Shown here one piece after another: positions 1 to 8,048 of a stretch of 64,000 nt of DNA. Each line of letters starts with the position of its first letter. The first letter of the stretch is position 1. This DNA comes from Thermohalobaculum sp965263335 (GTDB lineage Bacteria; Pseudomonadota; Alphaproteobacteria; Rhodobacterales; Rhodobacteraceae): assembly GCA_965263335.1 (NCBI GenBank), contig CBDHHE010000001.1:4340001-4404000 (forward strand), in the 5' to 3' direction. The notes below the pieces were generated by a model. The model had not been told where the DNA came from and searched no databases. It saw nothing but the letters and a program-made list of their open reading frames with translations. The translations under genes and the position numbers were made by a program.

Positions 1-198
1 TCGCGCAAGCTGCGCTCGTTCTTGGACAACGAACTCCGACGCTCCCGCACAATTGAACACTTCTCTCGAGAAGTGTTCAATCTCGTCCCTAAACCGGGAA
101 CGCGATCACTGTTTTTATTTGCGAGTTCCCGTCGCCCGATCGTCGTCGACTTTTACAAGGACTCGTTTGACATTGTGGAGTCACTAGAATGGCCGTAA
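1..198 (+). CDS. C-terminal part of an unidentified protein (5' end outside window)
   Basis: Frame 1 is open from the first base to a TAA at 196-198, giving 65 residues that end in DSFDIVESLEWP. There is no start codon context inside the window, so this looks like the tail of a gene that begins upstream. The residue mix (hydrophobic LFLFASSRRPIVVDF core flanked by charged residues) is protein-like. I do not recognise the family. It contains a perfect inverted repeat (52-81) within its coding sequence. Confidence is moderate because 65 codons can stay open by chance in GC-rich DNA. Confidence 0.45.
   Translation, partial: SRKLRSFLDNELRRSRTIEHFSREVFNLVPKPGTRSLFLFASSRRPIVVDFYKDSFDIVESLEWP
52..81. 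repeat. Perfect 14-bp inverted repeat with 2-bp spacer
   Basis: ATTGAACACTTCTC at 52-65 and its exact reverse complement at 68-81 are separated by TC. No T-run follows on either strand, so it does not look like an intrinsic terminator. It could be an operator, a recombination site or a chance feature inside the partial reading frame. Confidence 0.6.
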
Positions 199-1040
199 TC
201 TTGACAGGTTTTTTGTACTGCCTGCATAACGGCAGCGTACTTGATGCATTGAAATATCCCTCAAATCACCTTCATTTGAATTTGCGATTTTACCTCTACA
301 GCACACCATATGTTCACGTTTTTCATGAAACGTTAACACTGCGAGAAGGCAAGGCTTTTCAATTTCGCCAGTTTTTATTTTTTTTGAGAGGCCAGCTAAA
401 GATGGATTTCGCAAACTTCTGATTCTTCAACGCTTCATGTTCTCGCGCTCTCCATCCGCCGGCCCCAGGGTATTCTGTCGGCACCAAGTTTCCATCTGTG
501 TTAATAGGTTGGAGATGAAGGCGCCAAGTCTCTTTAGACCTTATCCCGAAGGAGCTGCTCCATCGTCCAAATTTCATCGATCTCGAGACTTTGCGTTTTT
601 CCATAGATTCTTGAAATCGGGCTTTAAACCAGTCAACACGGAGCCTTCTCCGGGGAGCAGTGTCATTCTCACAATACACTGGATCAATGGAGGTTAATCG
701 AGGTCCTCTTTTTGGGATGCTCTTTCAGACACCTTCCGATACTGCTTAGCACATAGTTTAGACGCCAAGAGCTTGCGTTTGGCAAGAGTAGCGCGCTTTT
801 CGCACGATCAACGAGTAGAATCGCAACGGGTTTGAAGCCTTGGCTTGGCAGTACAAGTATTGGAAGTGTCCATGTTGCGCGGATTTGGTAGCGCTTTTCG
901 GAGTCCATAACTCAAACTCGGAAATATTAGTTACTGAATTCGCCCATTTCAACTCGAAGTCCGGCTAATGCGTCTCGAAGGCGGCCATCTGCGCACCTCG
1001 GGTTTTACTCTCTTACCAAGACCGTAAAGCAGAACCCGCC
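199..1040. other. AT-rich stretch without a supportable gene
   Basis: About 840 bases, visibly richer in A and T than the rest of the window up to roughly position 950. The longest frames (minus strand 359-679, plus strand 437-697) are under 110 codons, lack convincing ribosome sites and resemble no family I know. I see no tRNA, transposase or strong terminator. It may be the edge or remnant of an acquired segment. Composition returns to GC-rich at about 950, just before the first well-supported gene. Confidence 0.5.
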
Positions 1041-1685
1041 CTACCGCCCCACCATCCCCTTCTGCTGCATTCGCCAGACCGCCATGTCGATACGGTCCTG
1101 ACCGAAGAACGGTTCGTTCTCGAAGACGAGGCACGGCGTACCCCAATGCCCGGCGGCTTCCTCGGTGGCTTGGTTCTCGGCGATCTCGGCCTCCAGCGCC
1201 GCTTCGTTCCCCGCAATCGCGGCGTCCATCTCCGCCAGATCCAGCCCGGCGCGGGCGGTGGCGGCGGCCAGATGATCGCCCAGGTGCCAGTCCTTGACGT
1301 GGTCTCCCCAAAGGGTCTTGCCGACCTCCGCGGCCCATTCCAGTCCGCGGCCCCGGCGCGCCGCCTCGAGCCCCAGATAGGTCAGCCGGTGGATGTAGGG
1401 CTGTTCCGCCGCGGCCTCCCCCGGCGCCGAGAACTGCACCGGGTCCGGGTCGGGCCGCTGACAGGGAATGCCCGTCATCTCGGCCACGCGGGCCACATCC
1501 CGCAGCAGGTAGGGCCCGAACAGCGGATTGCGCTGCTTGAAGAAGCCGGGGAACCGGATCGCTGCGGGGTAGACCGGGCGCAGTCGGATCTCGAGGTCAA
1601 ACTCCCGGGTCAGTGCGAGATACCGCCACGACCCTAGGTAGGAGTACGGGCTGCGGAATGAATAGTAGAGTTCTGCGGTCAGCAT
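1041..1685 (-). CDS. DsbA-family / 2-hydroxychromene-2-carboxylate isomerase-like protein
   Basis: A 214-residue thioredoxin-fold protein of the DSBA/GST-kappa group. Its N-terminus, AELYYSFRSPYSYLGSWRY, matches the HCCA isomerase pattern with an SPYSYL segment where thiol oxidoreductases carry CxxC, so a glutathione-dependent isomerase or transferase role is more likely than disulfide oxidation. The C-terminal GHWGTPCLVFENEPFFGQD is the cis-Pro/substrate loop typical of this group. I start at the internal ATG at 1683-1685 because GGAGG lies seven bases upstream; a longer frame to 1724 lacks this site. Its only close neighbour on this strand is the glutamate carrier upstream. The substrate cannot be told from sequence. 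Confidence 0.85.
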   Translation of the reverse strand: MLTAELYYSFRSPYSYLGSWRYLALTREFDLEIRLRPVYPAAIRFPGFFKQRNPLFGPYLLRDVARVAEMTGIPCQRPDPDPVQFSAPGEAAAEQPYIHRLTYLGLEAARRGRGLEWAAEVGKTLWGDHVKDWHLGDHLAAATARAGLDLAEMDAAIAGNEAALEAEIAENQATEEAAGHWGTPCLVFENEPFFGQDRIDMAVWRMQQKGMVGR

Positions 1686-1760
1686 GTGCGGTCCTCCCGC
1701 CGCGGACTGTGGCGCGTCCTGCACAAGGCATGCAACGCCTGACTGGACGCTTGAGGCGGT

Positions 1761-2969
1761 CTAAAGCGCCAGAAATGCCTGGATCACGAACGCGTTCGTG
1801 ATGTCGACAAAGAACGCGCCGACGAGGGGCAGGATGACGAACGCCGTCGGCGCGGGGCCGTGAGATTTGGTCACGGCCGTCATGTTGGCGATGGCGGTCG
1901 GCGTGGCGCCCAGGGCGAACCCGGCAAATCCGGCGCTCAGAACGACGGCGAGATAGTCCCGGCCCATCAGCGGAAACAGCACGAAGATGACGAACACGAT
2001 CGTGGCCACGACCTGCGCCGTCAGCAGCACGAACAAGGGGCCCGCGAGATCCGCCACCTCCCAAAGCTGCATGCTCATCAGCGACATTGCGATGAACAGT
2101 CCGAGCGCGAAATCCGAGATCAGCGCGAGCGCTTTCGTCCGGGCCGGCCAGGCGATCTTCGTCAGGATCCTGGGCACGGTGTTGGACATCACGATCGCCA
2201 CCATCAGACAGGCGACGAACAGCGGCAGTTTCAGACCGGCCTGGTTCAGTGCCTCGTTGAGCCCATGGCCAAGGATGATCGCCACATGCAGAGCCAGAAG
2301 CGCCCGCATGATGCTGATGTGATTGATTTTCTCATCATCGAAGCGCTCGTGCGAAATGCCGACGACCGCTTTCTCTTCCGAGCTGCCCTGGATGGCGTTC
2401 CTCCAGATCAGCCACTTCGCGATCGGGCCGCCCAGCAGGCTTGCGATGACAAGCCCGAACGTGGCCGACGCCACGCCGATCTCGAGGGCATTGGGCACCC
2501 CGTGGCTTGCCGCAATGTCGGGGGCCCAGGCAATCGATGTGCCATGCCCTCCGATAAGCGACGCCGAACCGACCAGCACGCCGACGCCGGTGGGTTGGTC
2601 GATCGCGAATGTCATCCCCACGCCGACCACGTTCTGCAGCACGATGTAGAACAGCGTCAAAGCCAGGAGCACGGCGAGCGGCCGCCCGCCCGCAATCAGA
2701 TCCGACAGCCGGGCATTCAGACCGATGGCGGTGAAGAAGTAGACCAGCAGGCGGTCGCGGGTCGTGAGGTCGAACTCGAGCGCGACATCGAGCGACAGCT
2801 TTATCGCGAGCACGACCAAGGCCGCCAGCAGGCCGCCCGTCACGGCTTCGGGAATGTTGTAGTTGCGCAGGAAGCCGCTGTGCTGGGTGATCATCATTCC
2901 GGTGAGATAGACGACGATGCCCGCTGTATAGGCGAGGAAGTCCACGACCTGCACGACGTTGGGTTCCAT
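1761..2969 (-). CDS. gltS: Sodium/glutamate symporter, GltS family
   Basis: A 402-residue, highly hydrophobic inner-membrane protein with about ten membrane segments in two halves, matching the GltS family in length. Diagnostic stretches are the N-terminal LTGMMITQHSGFLRNYNIPE, the first-half loop GSASLIGGHGTSIAWAP, and the second-half VLSAGFAGFALGATPTAIANM, the paired re-entrant loops that bind Na+ and glutamate in this family. The family imports L-glutamate with Na+. The start has AGAGGAAAC just upstream. A terminator-like hairpin in the leader (3032-3060) suggests premature-termination control. Confidence 0.93.
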   Translation of the reverse strand: MEPNVVQVVDFLAYTAGIVVYLTGMMITQHSGFLRNYNIPEAVTGGLLAALVVLAIKLSLDVALEFDLTTRDRLLVYFFTAIGLNARLSDLIAGGRPLAVLLALTLFYIVLQNVVGVGMTFAIDQPTGVGVLVGSASLIGGHGTSIAWAPDIAASHGVPNALEIGVASATFGLVIASLLGGPIAKWLIWRNAIQGSSEEKAVVGISHERFDDEKINHISIMRALLALHVAIILGHGLNEALNQAGLKLPLFVACLMVAIVMSNTVPRILTKIAWPARTKALALISDFALGLFIAMSLMSMQLWEVADLAGPLFVLLTAQVVATIVFVIFVLFPLMGRDYLAVVLSAGFAGFALGATPTAIANMTAVTKSHGPAPTAFVILPLVGAFFVDITNAFVIQAFLAL

Positions 2970-3292
2970 CTGTTTCCTCTGGGACGGGGCTGACGGAGTT
3001 TCGCCGCGCTGCGAAGCAGCATTGCTTCCTCAAAAAGTAGCACCCGAGACGGGGTGCTACGAGACCTGGTTTCGGGTGCAGCAGCGCGCGAGATCACTTT
3101 TTCAAACCATTGACCCCCATCTGGCTTTGCCGGGTCCTGTCACCGGACTTGCCTGTGCGCCCCGATGCGTGCCCACCGGGGACGCATGTTCGGAACCAAC
3201 TCGCCTGAATCCGCGTGACATCTGCGGTTCGTGGTCGTAAGACGCGGCCTCAGCCGGGTGACCGGCCCTCAGGCTCCGGGCAGAGAGCCGAA
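2970..3292. other. Intergenic region: gltS leader and tRNA-Cys upstream DNA
   Basis: 323 bases between gltS (leftward) and tRNA-Cys (rightward). The only structure I can support is the minus-strand terminator-like hairpin at 3032-3060. The rest must hold the divergent promoters, but I see no convincing -35/-10 pair. Confidence 0.5.
3032..3060 (-). terminator. Rho-independent terminator-like hairpin in the gltS leader
   Basis: GTAGCACCC (3037-3045) pairs perfectly with 3052-3060 across a six-base loop; read on the minus strand the stem is followed by TTTTTG. It lies about 65 bases upstream of the gltS start codon, so it may attenuate gltS. It could also end transcription coming from the minus-strand gene at 3370-4170. 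Confidence 0.65.
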
Positions 3293-3366
3293 GGCGACGT
3301 GGCGGAGTGGTTACGCAGCGGACTGCAAATCCGTGAACGCCGGTTCGATTCCGGCCGTCGCCTCCA
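3293..3366 (+). tRNA. tRNA-Cys (anticodon GCA)
   Basis: The cloverleaf closes fully: a 7-bp acceptor stem GGCGACG/CGTCGCC, anticodon stem GCGGA/TCCGT around loop CTGCAAA with anticodon GCA, T-arm GCCGG-TTCGATT-CCGGC, discriminator U as usual for tRNA-Cys, and an encoded CCA at 3364-3366. The stop codon of a convergent gene begins only three bases after the CCA. Confidence 0.97.
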
Positions 3367-3369
3367 CTC

Positions 3370-4170
3370 TCATCCGAGGCGCGCGATTGCCTCTCCGATG
3401 CGGTCACCTTCGCGCAGACCCATCTCGGACGCCTTGACGTTCACCCTGGACACCACGCCGTCTGCGAGCGCGGACGCCGCGTCGCCGATGCGGCAGGTTG
3501 CGCAAGCCAGGGTGACCGCGGCGACGTCCTGCCTGTCGAGGGCCGGCAGACGTGATACGCCGACCGCGTTCTTGCCGAAGCCTGCATCATTGAATGTGAC
3601 GAGGCGCGCGCGCGCCTTGCACGCCCGTGACGGATCTCCGCCGATCAGACCGCCATGCGATCCCGTGACGATGATGCGCCCCGCGTCTTCGGGTTTGATC
3701 AGCGAGGCACTGTCGACGCAGAGCACCGCGAGTTCGTTGGACACACGCTCGTCCCACCGGGCCTCATCGACGGGATCGAGCGAGGTGGCCGACATGAGGG
3801 CCTCGTCGAGGCGGGTAATCACGGCGCCGAGTTGATCTCCCGACGTGAGCCCCAGGGCATGCGCATGTACATTGGCGAGGCTGATGATGCCGTTCTCAAT
3901 CATGTCACGCGCCGAGCCGATCTCGGCCGTCATGGCGTCGACGGCCACAGCGGCCACCCCGATGCGTTCGAGGGCGCGGACGCCCGCCACGCCAGCGTCC
4001 TCGCGCCCCAGCCCTGCGTCGTTGAAGGCGACGGCGCGCAGTCCTGCGCGCGAAGCGACAGCCGCGGGATACAATCCGCCATGCGACCCCGACACCGCAA
4101 CGCGCCCGCGATGGGCGGGGTCGACGTCTGTGATCGAATCCAGAAGGATGGGTGCGTCCGGCATGTCCAT
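3370..4170 (-). CDS. Tandem-repeat GSHGG protein of unknown function
   Basis: A 266-residue soluble protein built from two copies of a module of about 95 residues (roughly 23-115 and 165-259). Both copies share an R(V/I)xVxGSHGG motif near the start, then FNDAG(L/F)G, a V-A-A-V strand, IG-A helix, a G-(I/V)-(I/V)-S-x-x-N segment and a closing LG/LR-x-GD-x-(L/I)G. The conserved glycine/histidine and Asn-Asp-Ala-Gly motifs look like ligand or active-site loops, one per module. I do not recognise the family. Two ATGs (4170, 4164) are possible starts; both precede PDAPILL. It is divergent from the E1 alpha gene 117 bases away, which suggests shared control with that enzyme set. Confidence 0.75.
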   Translation of the reverse strand: MDMPDAPILLDSITDVDPAHRGRVAVSGSHGGLYPAAVASRAGLRAVAFNDAGLGREDAGVAGVRALERIGVAAVAVDAMTAEIGSARDMIENGIISLANVHAHALGLTSGDQLGAVITRLDEALMSATSLDPVDEARWDERVSNELAVLCVDSASLIKPEDAGRIIVTGSHGGLIGGDPSRACKARARLVTFNDAGFGKNAVGVSRLPALDRQDVAAVTLACATCRIGDAASALADGVVSRVNVKASEMGLREGDRIGEAIARLG

Positions 4171-4287
4171 GAGGCTAGGTCTCTTGACAGAGGGGTGCAA
4201 GCTGTCCCCATCTGACCCGCGGAGCGACGTCCGATGGCCAGGCGATCGACGCGCCACTCAGACGGGACGGCAGGCGGAGGCGCGCTG

Positions 4288-5283
4288 GTGACTTTGCGAA
4301 ATCTCGATGTCGACAAGGGGCTTGCGCGCCTTGCAATGATGGAGCGCATCCGCGCGTTCGAAGAGGCGGCGCGGACAGCAGCGGTTGACGAGGGACTGGT
4401 GCTCGGCGCGATCCACCTTTCGATCGGGCAGGAAGCCGTCGCCGCGGGCGTGATGGAGCCGCTGGGAGACGCGGACTACATCACGTCGACCCACCGCGGG
4501 CACGGCCACACGCTTGCCAAGGGTGCGGATCCTGTGGCGATGATGAAGGAGCTGCTCGGTCGTGCGGGGGGCTGCTGCGGCGGCAAGGGCGGCTCGATGC
4601 ATGTTGCAGATTTCGACGTCGGGATGCTGGGCGCAAACGGAGTTGTCGCGGCGAACATCACCATCGCTGCGGGCGCGGCACACGGGGTGAAGCTGCTGGG
4701 CGGTAAGCAGGTCGTGGTGTGCTTCTTCGGTGACGGAGCTGCCAACCGCGGGCCGTTTCTGGAAGGGCTCAACTGGGCGGGCGTCTTCGGGCTGCCCATC
4801 CTGTTCGTCTGCGAGGACAACCGCTACTCGGCCTCAACCCTGACATCCGAGATGACGTCGGGGCCCGGGGTCGCGGATCGCGCCCGCGCATTGGGTCTTC
4901 GAAGCACGCAAGTCGATGGAAACGACGTCTCCGTTGTGGCCGACACGGCGACAGAGGTCTGCGAACGGATCAGGGCCACGTGCCAGCCGGAGTTTCTGCA
5001 CGTTGTCACCTATCGGCTGGACGGTCACACCTACTTTGATCCGGCAGCCTACCGGCCTGACGGAGAAGCCGCAGGCATGGCGACGAACTGCCCGATCGTG
5101 CGTCAACGCCAACTCCTTGCGGAGGCGGGCGTCTCGAGTGCCGAGCTGGACCGTCTGCATGCCGAGGCCACGACAGAGATGAGCCGGGCTCTGGATCTGG
5201 CGAGGGCAGCCCCCTGGCCGGACGACGAAACGGTCTTCGATGACGTTCAGGATGTCGGCTCGCCCGCTTTGGAGGCCCGTTGA
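4288..5283 (+). CDS. Thiamine-diphosphate dehydrogenase E1 component, alpha subunit
   Basis: A 331-residue E1 alpha subunit of the pyruvate/acetoin/branched-chain 2-oxoacid dehydrogenase family. Hallmarks are THRGHGHTLAKGADP, the GGKGGSMH loop, and the diphosphate/Mg motif FFGDGAANRG (GDG at about 148-150, Asn 153) followed by CEDNRYSAS. The sequence is closer to acetoin-dehydrogenase type E1 than to pyruvate E1 by my reading. I place the start at GTG 4288, seven bases after GGAGG (4276-4280); the ATG at 4234 has no such site. The stop overlaps the beta-subunit start (TGATG). No E2 acyltransferase or E3 gene lies in the window, which leaves the electron/acyl acceptor open. Confidence 0.9.
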   Translation: MTLRNLDVDKGLARLAMMERIRAFEEAARTAAVDEGLVLGAIHLSIGQEAVAAGVMEPLGDADYITSTHRGHGHTLAKGADPVAMMKELLGRAGGCCGGKGGSMHVADFDVGMLGANGVVAANITIAAGAAHGVKLLGGKQVVVCFFGDGAANRGPFLEGLNWAGVFGLPILFVCEDNRYSASTLTSEMTSGPGVADRARALGLRSTQVDGNDVSVVADTATEVCERIRATCQPEFLHVVTYRLDGHTYFDPAAYRPDGEAAGMATNCPIVRQRQLLAEAGVSSAELDRLHAEATTEMSRALDLARAAPWPDDETVFDDVQDVGSPALEAR

Positions 5284-6239
5284 TGGCGGTGATGACGTAT
5301 GCGGACGCAGCTCGCACCGCGATTGCCGAGGCAATGCGCGCCGACCCGAGCGTTTGGTGCGTTGGCGAGGATCTGGGTCGGGGGGGCGTGTTTCGTCAGT
5401 ATGCCGGGCTCGTGGATGAGTTCGGACCCGAGCGCATCTCCGACGCACCGATCTCGGAGGCGGCTATCATGGGGGCGGCGTTCGGAGCGGCGCTCGTCGG
5501 CACGCGCCCGATCGTCGAGATGCGTTTTGCCGACTTCGCGCTCTGTGCAACCGATGAGTTGGTGAACCAGATCGCCAAGGCGCGCTTCATGTTCGGGGGG
5601 CAGTCCCGTGCGCCCATGGTCATTCGCAAGCCCATGGGCATGTGGCGCTCTTCGGCAGCCCAGCACAGCCAGTCGCTCGAAAGCTGGTACGTGCACATTC
5701 CGGGACTGGTGGTCTGTTGTCCGGCAACACCGCAGGACAACTACGCGATGATGAAGGCCGCCATCGCCGCAGACGATCCGGTCGTGTATCTCGAGCACAA
5801 GGACATCTGGGCAACGGAAGGCCAGGTCGATCCAAGCGTCTCGCACGCATTTGGAACCGCATCGCGCCGGCACGAGGGCGATGATGTGACCATCGTGAGC
5901 TGGTCCAACACCGCGAACCTGGCGGTGTCGGCTGCCGAGATGCTCAGTGTGGACGGGATCGGCGCGGACGTTCTCGATTTGCGCGATCTCTGGCCATGGG
6001 ACAGGGCGGCGGTGATCGAAAGCGTCGGGCGCACCGGGCGGCTGGTGATCGCCCACGAGTCCGTGCAGGTGGGCGGGTTTGGGGCCGAGGTCGCCGCGAC
6101 AGTGGCCGAGGCTGTGCCGGCGCGGATCAAGCGCCTCGGGTCGCCGCGCGCGTTGATCGCCTATGCACCCAATCTGGAGGACCAGCTCCGTGTCACCGAC
6201 GAGATGATCGCCGAAGCTGCGCGTGAGTTGATGTCGTGA
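5283..6239 (+). CDS. Thiamine-diphosphate dehydrogenase E1 component, beta subunit
   Basis: A 318-residue transketolase-like E1 beta subunit. It begins with MTYADAARTAIAEAMRADP and carries the conserved GEDLGRGGVFRQY and RISDAPISEAAIMGAAFGAA segments that hold the catalytic Glu, and the C-terminal swivel domain with VIAHESVQVGGFGAEVAA. It pairs with the alpha subunit encoded directly upstream to form an alpha2beta2 decarboxylating E1. The ATG at 5283 overlaps the alpha stop and follows GGAGG by seven bases; ATG 5292 is an alternative. Translation is clearly coupled to the alpha gene. Confidence 0.9.
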   Translation: MAVMTYADAARTAIAEAMRADPSVWCVGEDLGRGGVFRQYAGLVDEFGPERISDAPISEAAIMGAAFGAALVGTRPIVEMRFADFALCATDELVNQIAKARFMFGGQSRAPMVIRKPMGMWRSSAAQHSQSLESWYVHIPGLVVCCPATPQDNYAMMKAAIAADDPVVYLEHKDIWATEGQVDPSVSHAFGTASRRHEGDDVTIVSWSNTANLAVSAAEMLSVDGIGADVLDLRDLWPWDRAAVIESVGRTGRLVIAHESVQVGGFGAEVAATVAEAVPARIKRLGSPRALIAYAPNLEDQLRVTDEMIAEAARELMS

Positions 6240-6293
6240 TCGCCCCCCGGAATGCTGAGGTCTCGTTCTTCCCTGGGCAATCAGGAGCACGTG

Positions 6294-8027
6294 ATGACGA
6301 CCAATGAGATGACCGGCGGCGAGGCTCTGGTGCGCATGCTGCTGGCGCATGGCGCGGGCCCGATGTTCGGGATGGGCGGGTTCCAGCTGCTTCCATTCTA
6401 CGATGCGGCGCGGCGTCTGGGTCTTCGCCACAATCTGATCAACGACGAACGATGCGCGGTCTTCGCGGCGGATGCCTATGCCAAGGTGTCGGGACGGGTG
6501 GGGCTGGTCGATGCAACGCTGGGTCCGGGTGCCACGAACCTCGTGACCGGTTTGGTCGAGGCACTCAACGCAGGCTCCCCGATGGTGGCGATCGTGGGCG
6601 ATGCACAGCGCGATCATGCAGGCAAGAACATGACTCAGGAGACCGATCAGGTCTCGATCCTGCGCCCTGCCTGCAAGGCGCTTCTGCGGGTCGAAGCGGT
6701 GCACCGTGTGCCTGAGATCATGCGCCGGGCCTTCGCCATTGCGACGTCGGGCCGTCCCGGTCCGGTGGTGGTCGACGTGCCCGAGGACGTGGCTCACGGG
6801 TTGCACGGCTTTGAAGAGGGCGATTTCGACACCGATCCTGCCCATGAGGCGGCACCGGCACTTCGCTGCCGCCCCGATGCGGGTGCCGTGATGCGTGCGG
6901 CGGACATGATCGCCGCCGCCAAACGACCGATCATGCTTTGCGGGGGCGGGGTGCACATCTCGGGGGCTGCACAAGCTGTCACCGCGTTTGCCGAGGCCAA
7001 TGGCGTGCCGGTCGCTCACACCATGTCCGGAAAGGGAGCAGTCGCCTGCACCTCTGCGCTCTCCGCTGGCTTGTTCGGACGATACGATCGCATTGCCAAC
7101 GCGCTCATTCTGGACTCGGACTGCATCCTTGTGGTGGGCTGCAAGCTTGGCGAGATCGCCACAAAGCGCTTCACGATCCCGAAGCCGGGTCAGGCGGTCA
7201 TCCATCTCGATATCGTGGCCGAGGAAATGGGCCGCACCTTCGAGCCCGCGCTGAAGCTTTGGGGCGATGCGCGCGCGGGGCTCGAGGATCTGACTGCCGC
7301 GCTGGCCGCTCGCGCCGAAGCGCAAAGATCGGCGCGCGCGGCGTACCTGGCCGAGTTGCCCGGCAAAATGCAGGCCTGGCACGATGACGTCGCCGCAGAA
7401 CGGCTGTACTCGGACGAGAGCCCGGTCCACATGGCGCGGCTGATCACCGAGCTGAACCGCCATCTTCCCGAGAATGGGTATCTGATCGCGGATGGGGGCT
7501 TCGCGGCTCACTGGGGCGGTTTGCTGTTCAACACCCGTGCCGCGCGCCGCAGTTTTGTTCCGGACCGGGGCTTTGCCTCGATCGGCTACGGCCTGCCCGG
7601 CGCCATGGGCGCCCAGCTTGCGGCTCCGGATGCAACGGTTGTCGGGCTCACCGGTGATGGCGGCTTCAACATGGTGCTGGGCGAGCTCGAGACAGCCCGG
7701 CGCATGGGTCTGGGTGTCACCATCATCGTGGTCAACAACGCAGCGTCAGGCTATGTGAAGGCGCTCCAGCACCTGATGTACGGCGAGGGTGCCTATCAGT
7801 CCTCCGATCTGGCCGAAACCGATTATGCAGCCGTGGCCACGGCGATGGGCTGCCACGGCATCCGCGTCGACGAACCGGCTGCGCTCGAACCCGCCCTCAA
7901 GATCGCCTTCGCTGAACGGGATCGTCCCAGCGTCATCGACGTCATGGTGACCCGCGATCCCGCTCGGATGTTGCCTGCGGTCGACAACCGCGCGGTGCAG
8001 GTCAAGAAGGGAGACAGGGTCGCCTGA
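6294..8027 (+). CDS. Acetolactate-synthase-like thiamine-diphosphate enzyme
   Basis: A 577-residue enzyme of the acetohydroxyacid synthase/benzoylformate decarboxylase superfamily. The N-terminal Pyr domain has the catalytic Glu in NDERCAVFAADAYAK (about E52), the middle domain includes MLCGGGVHISGAA, and the C-terminal PP domain has the cofactor motif GLTGDGGFNMVLGELETA ending in VVNNAASG. No regulatory small subunit is nearby, so a catabolic or specialised carboligase/decarboxylase is more likely than branched-chain biosynthesis. AGGAG lies six bases before ATG 6294. It follows E1 beta by 54 bases and probably belongs to the same transcript. The substrate is unknown. Confidence 0.88.
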   Translation: MTTNEMTGGEALVRMLLAHGAGPMFGMGGFQLLPFYDAARRLGLRHNLINDERCAVFAADAYAKVSGRVGLVDATLGPGATNLVTGLVEALNAGSPMVAIVGDAQRDHAGKNMTQETDQVSILRPACKALLRVEAVHRVPEIMRRAFAIATSGRPGPVVVDVPEDVAHGLHGFEEGDFDTDPAHEAAPALRCRPDAGAVMRAADMIAAAKRPIMLCGGGVHISGAAQAVTAFAEANGVPVAHTMSGKGAVACTSALSAGLFGRYDRIANALILDSDCILVVGCKLGEIATKRFTIPKPGQAVIHLDIVAEEMGRTFEPALKLWGDARAGLEDLTAALAARAEAQRSARAAYLAELPGKMQAWHDDVAAERLYSDESPVHMARLITELNRHLPENGYLIADGGFAAHWGGLLFNTRAARRSFVPDRGFASIGYGLPGAMGAQLAAPDATVVGLTGDGGFNMVLGELETARRMGLGVTIIVVNNAASGYVKALQHLMYGEGAYQSSDLAETDYAAVATAMGCHGIRVDEPAALEPALKIAFAERDRPSVIDVMVTRDPARMLPAVDNRAVQVKKGDRVA

Positions 8028-8048
8028 TCCCTGGCTCACGCGGGATCA
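8025..8048. terminator. Hairpin at the convergent gene ends (TPP enzyme / P450)
   Basis: TGATCCC (8025-8031) pairs with GGGATCA (8042-8048) over a ten-base loop. The stem contains the stop codon of the TPP enzyme and the loop contains that of the convergent P450. Neither side has a long T-run, so it is a weak bidirectional terminator candidate. Confidence 0.35.

Noticed and set aside
359..679. 106-codon minus-strand frame in the AT-rich left region
   Set aside because: No ribosome site, no recognisable motif and no neighbour to support it.
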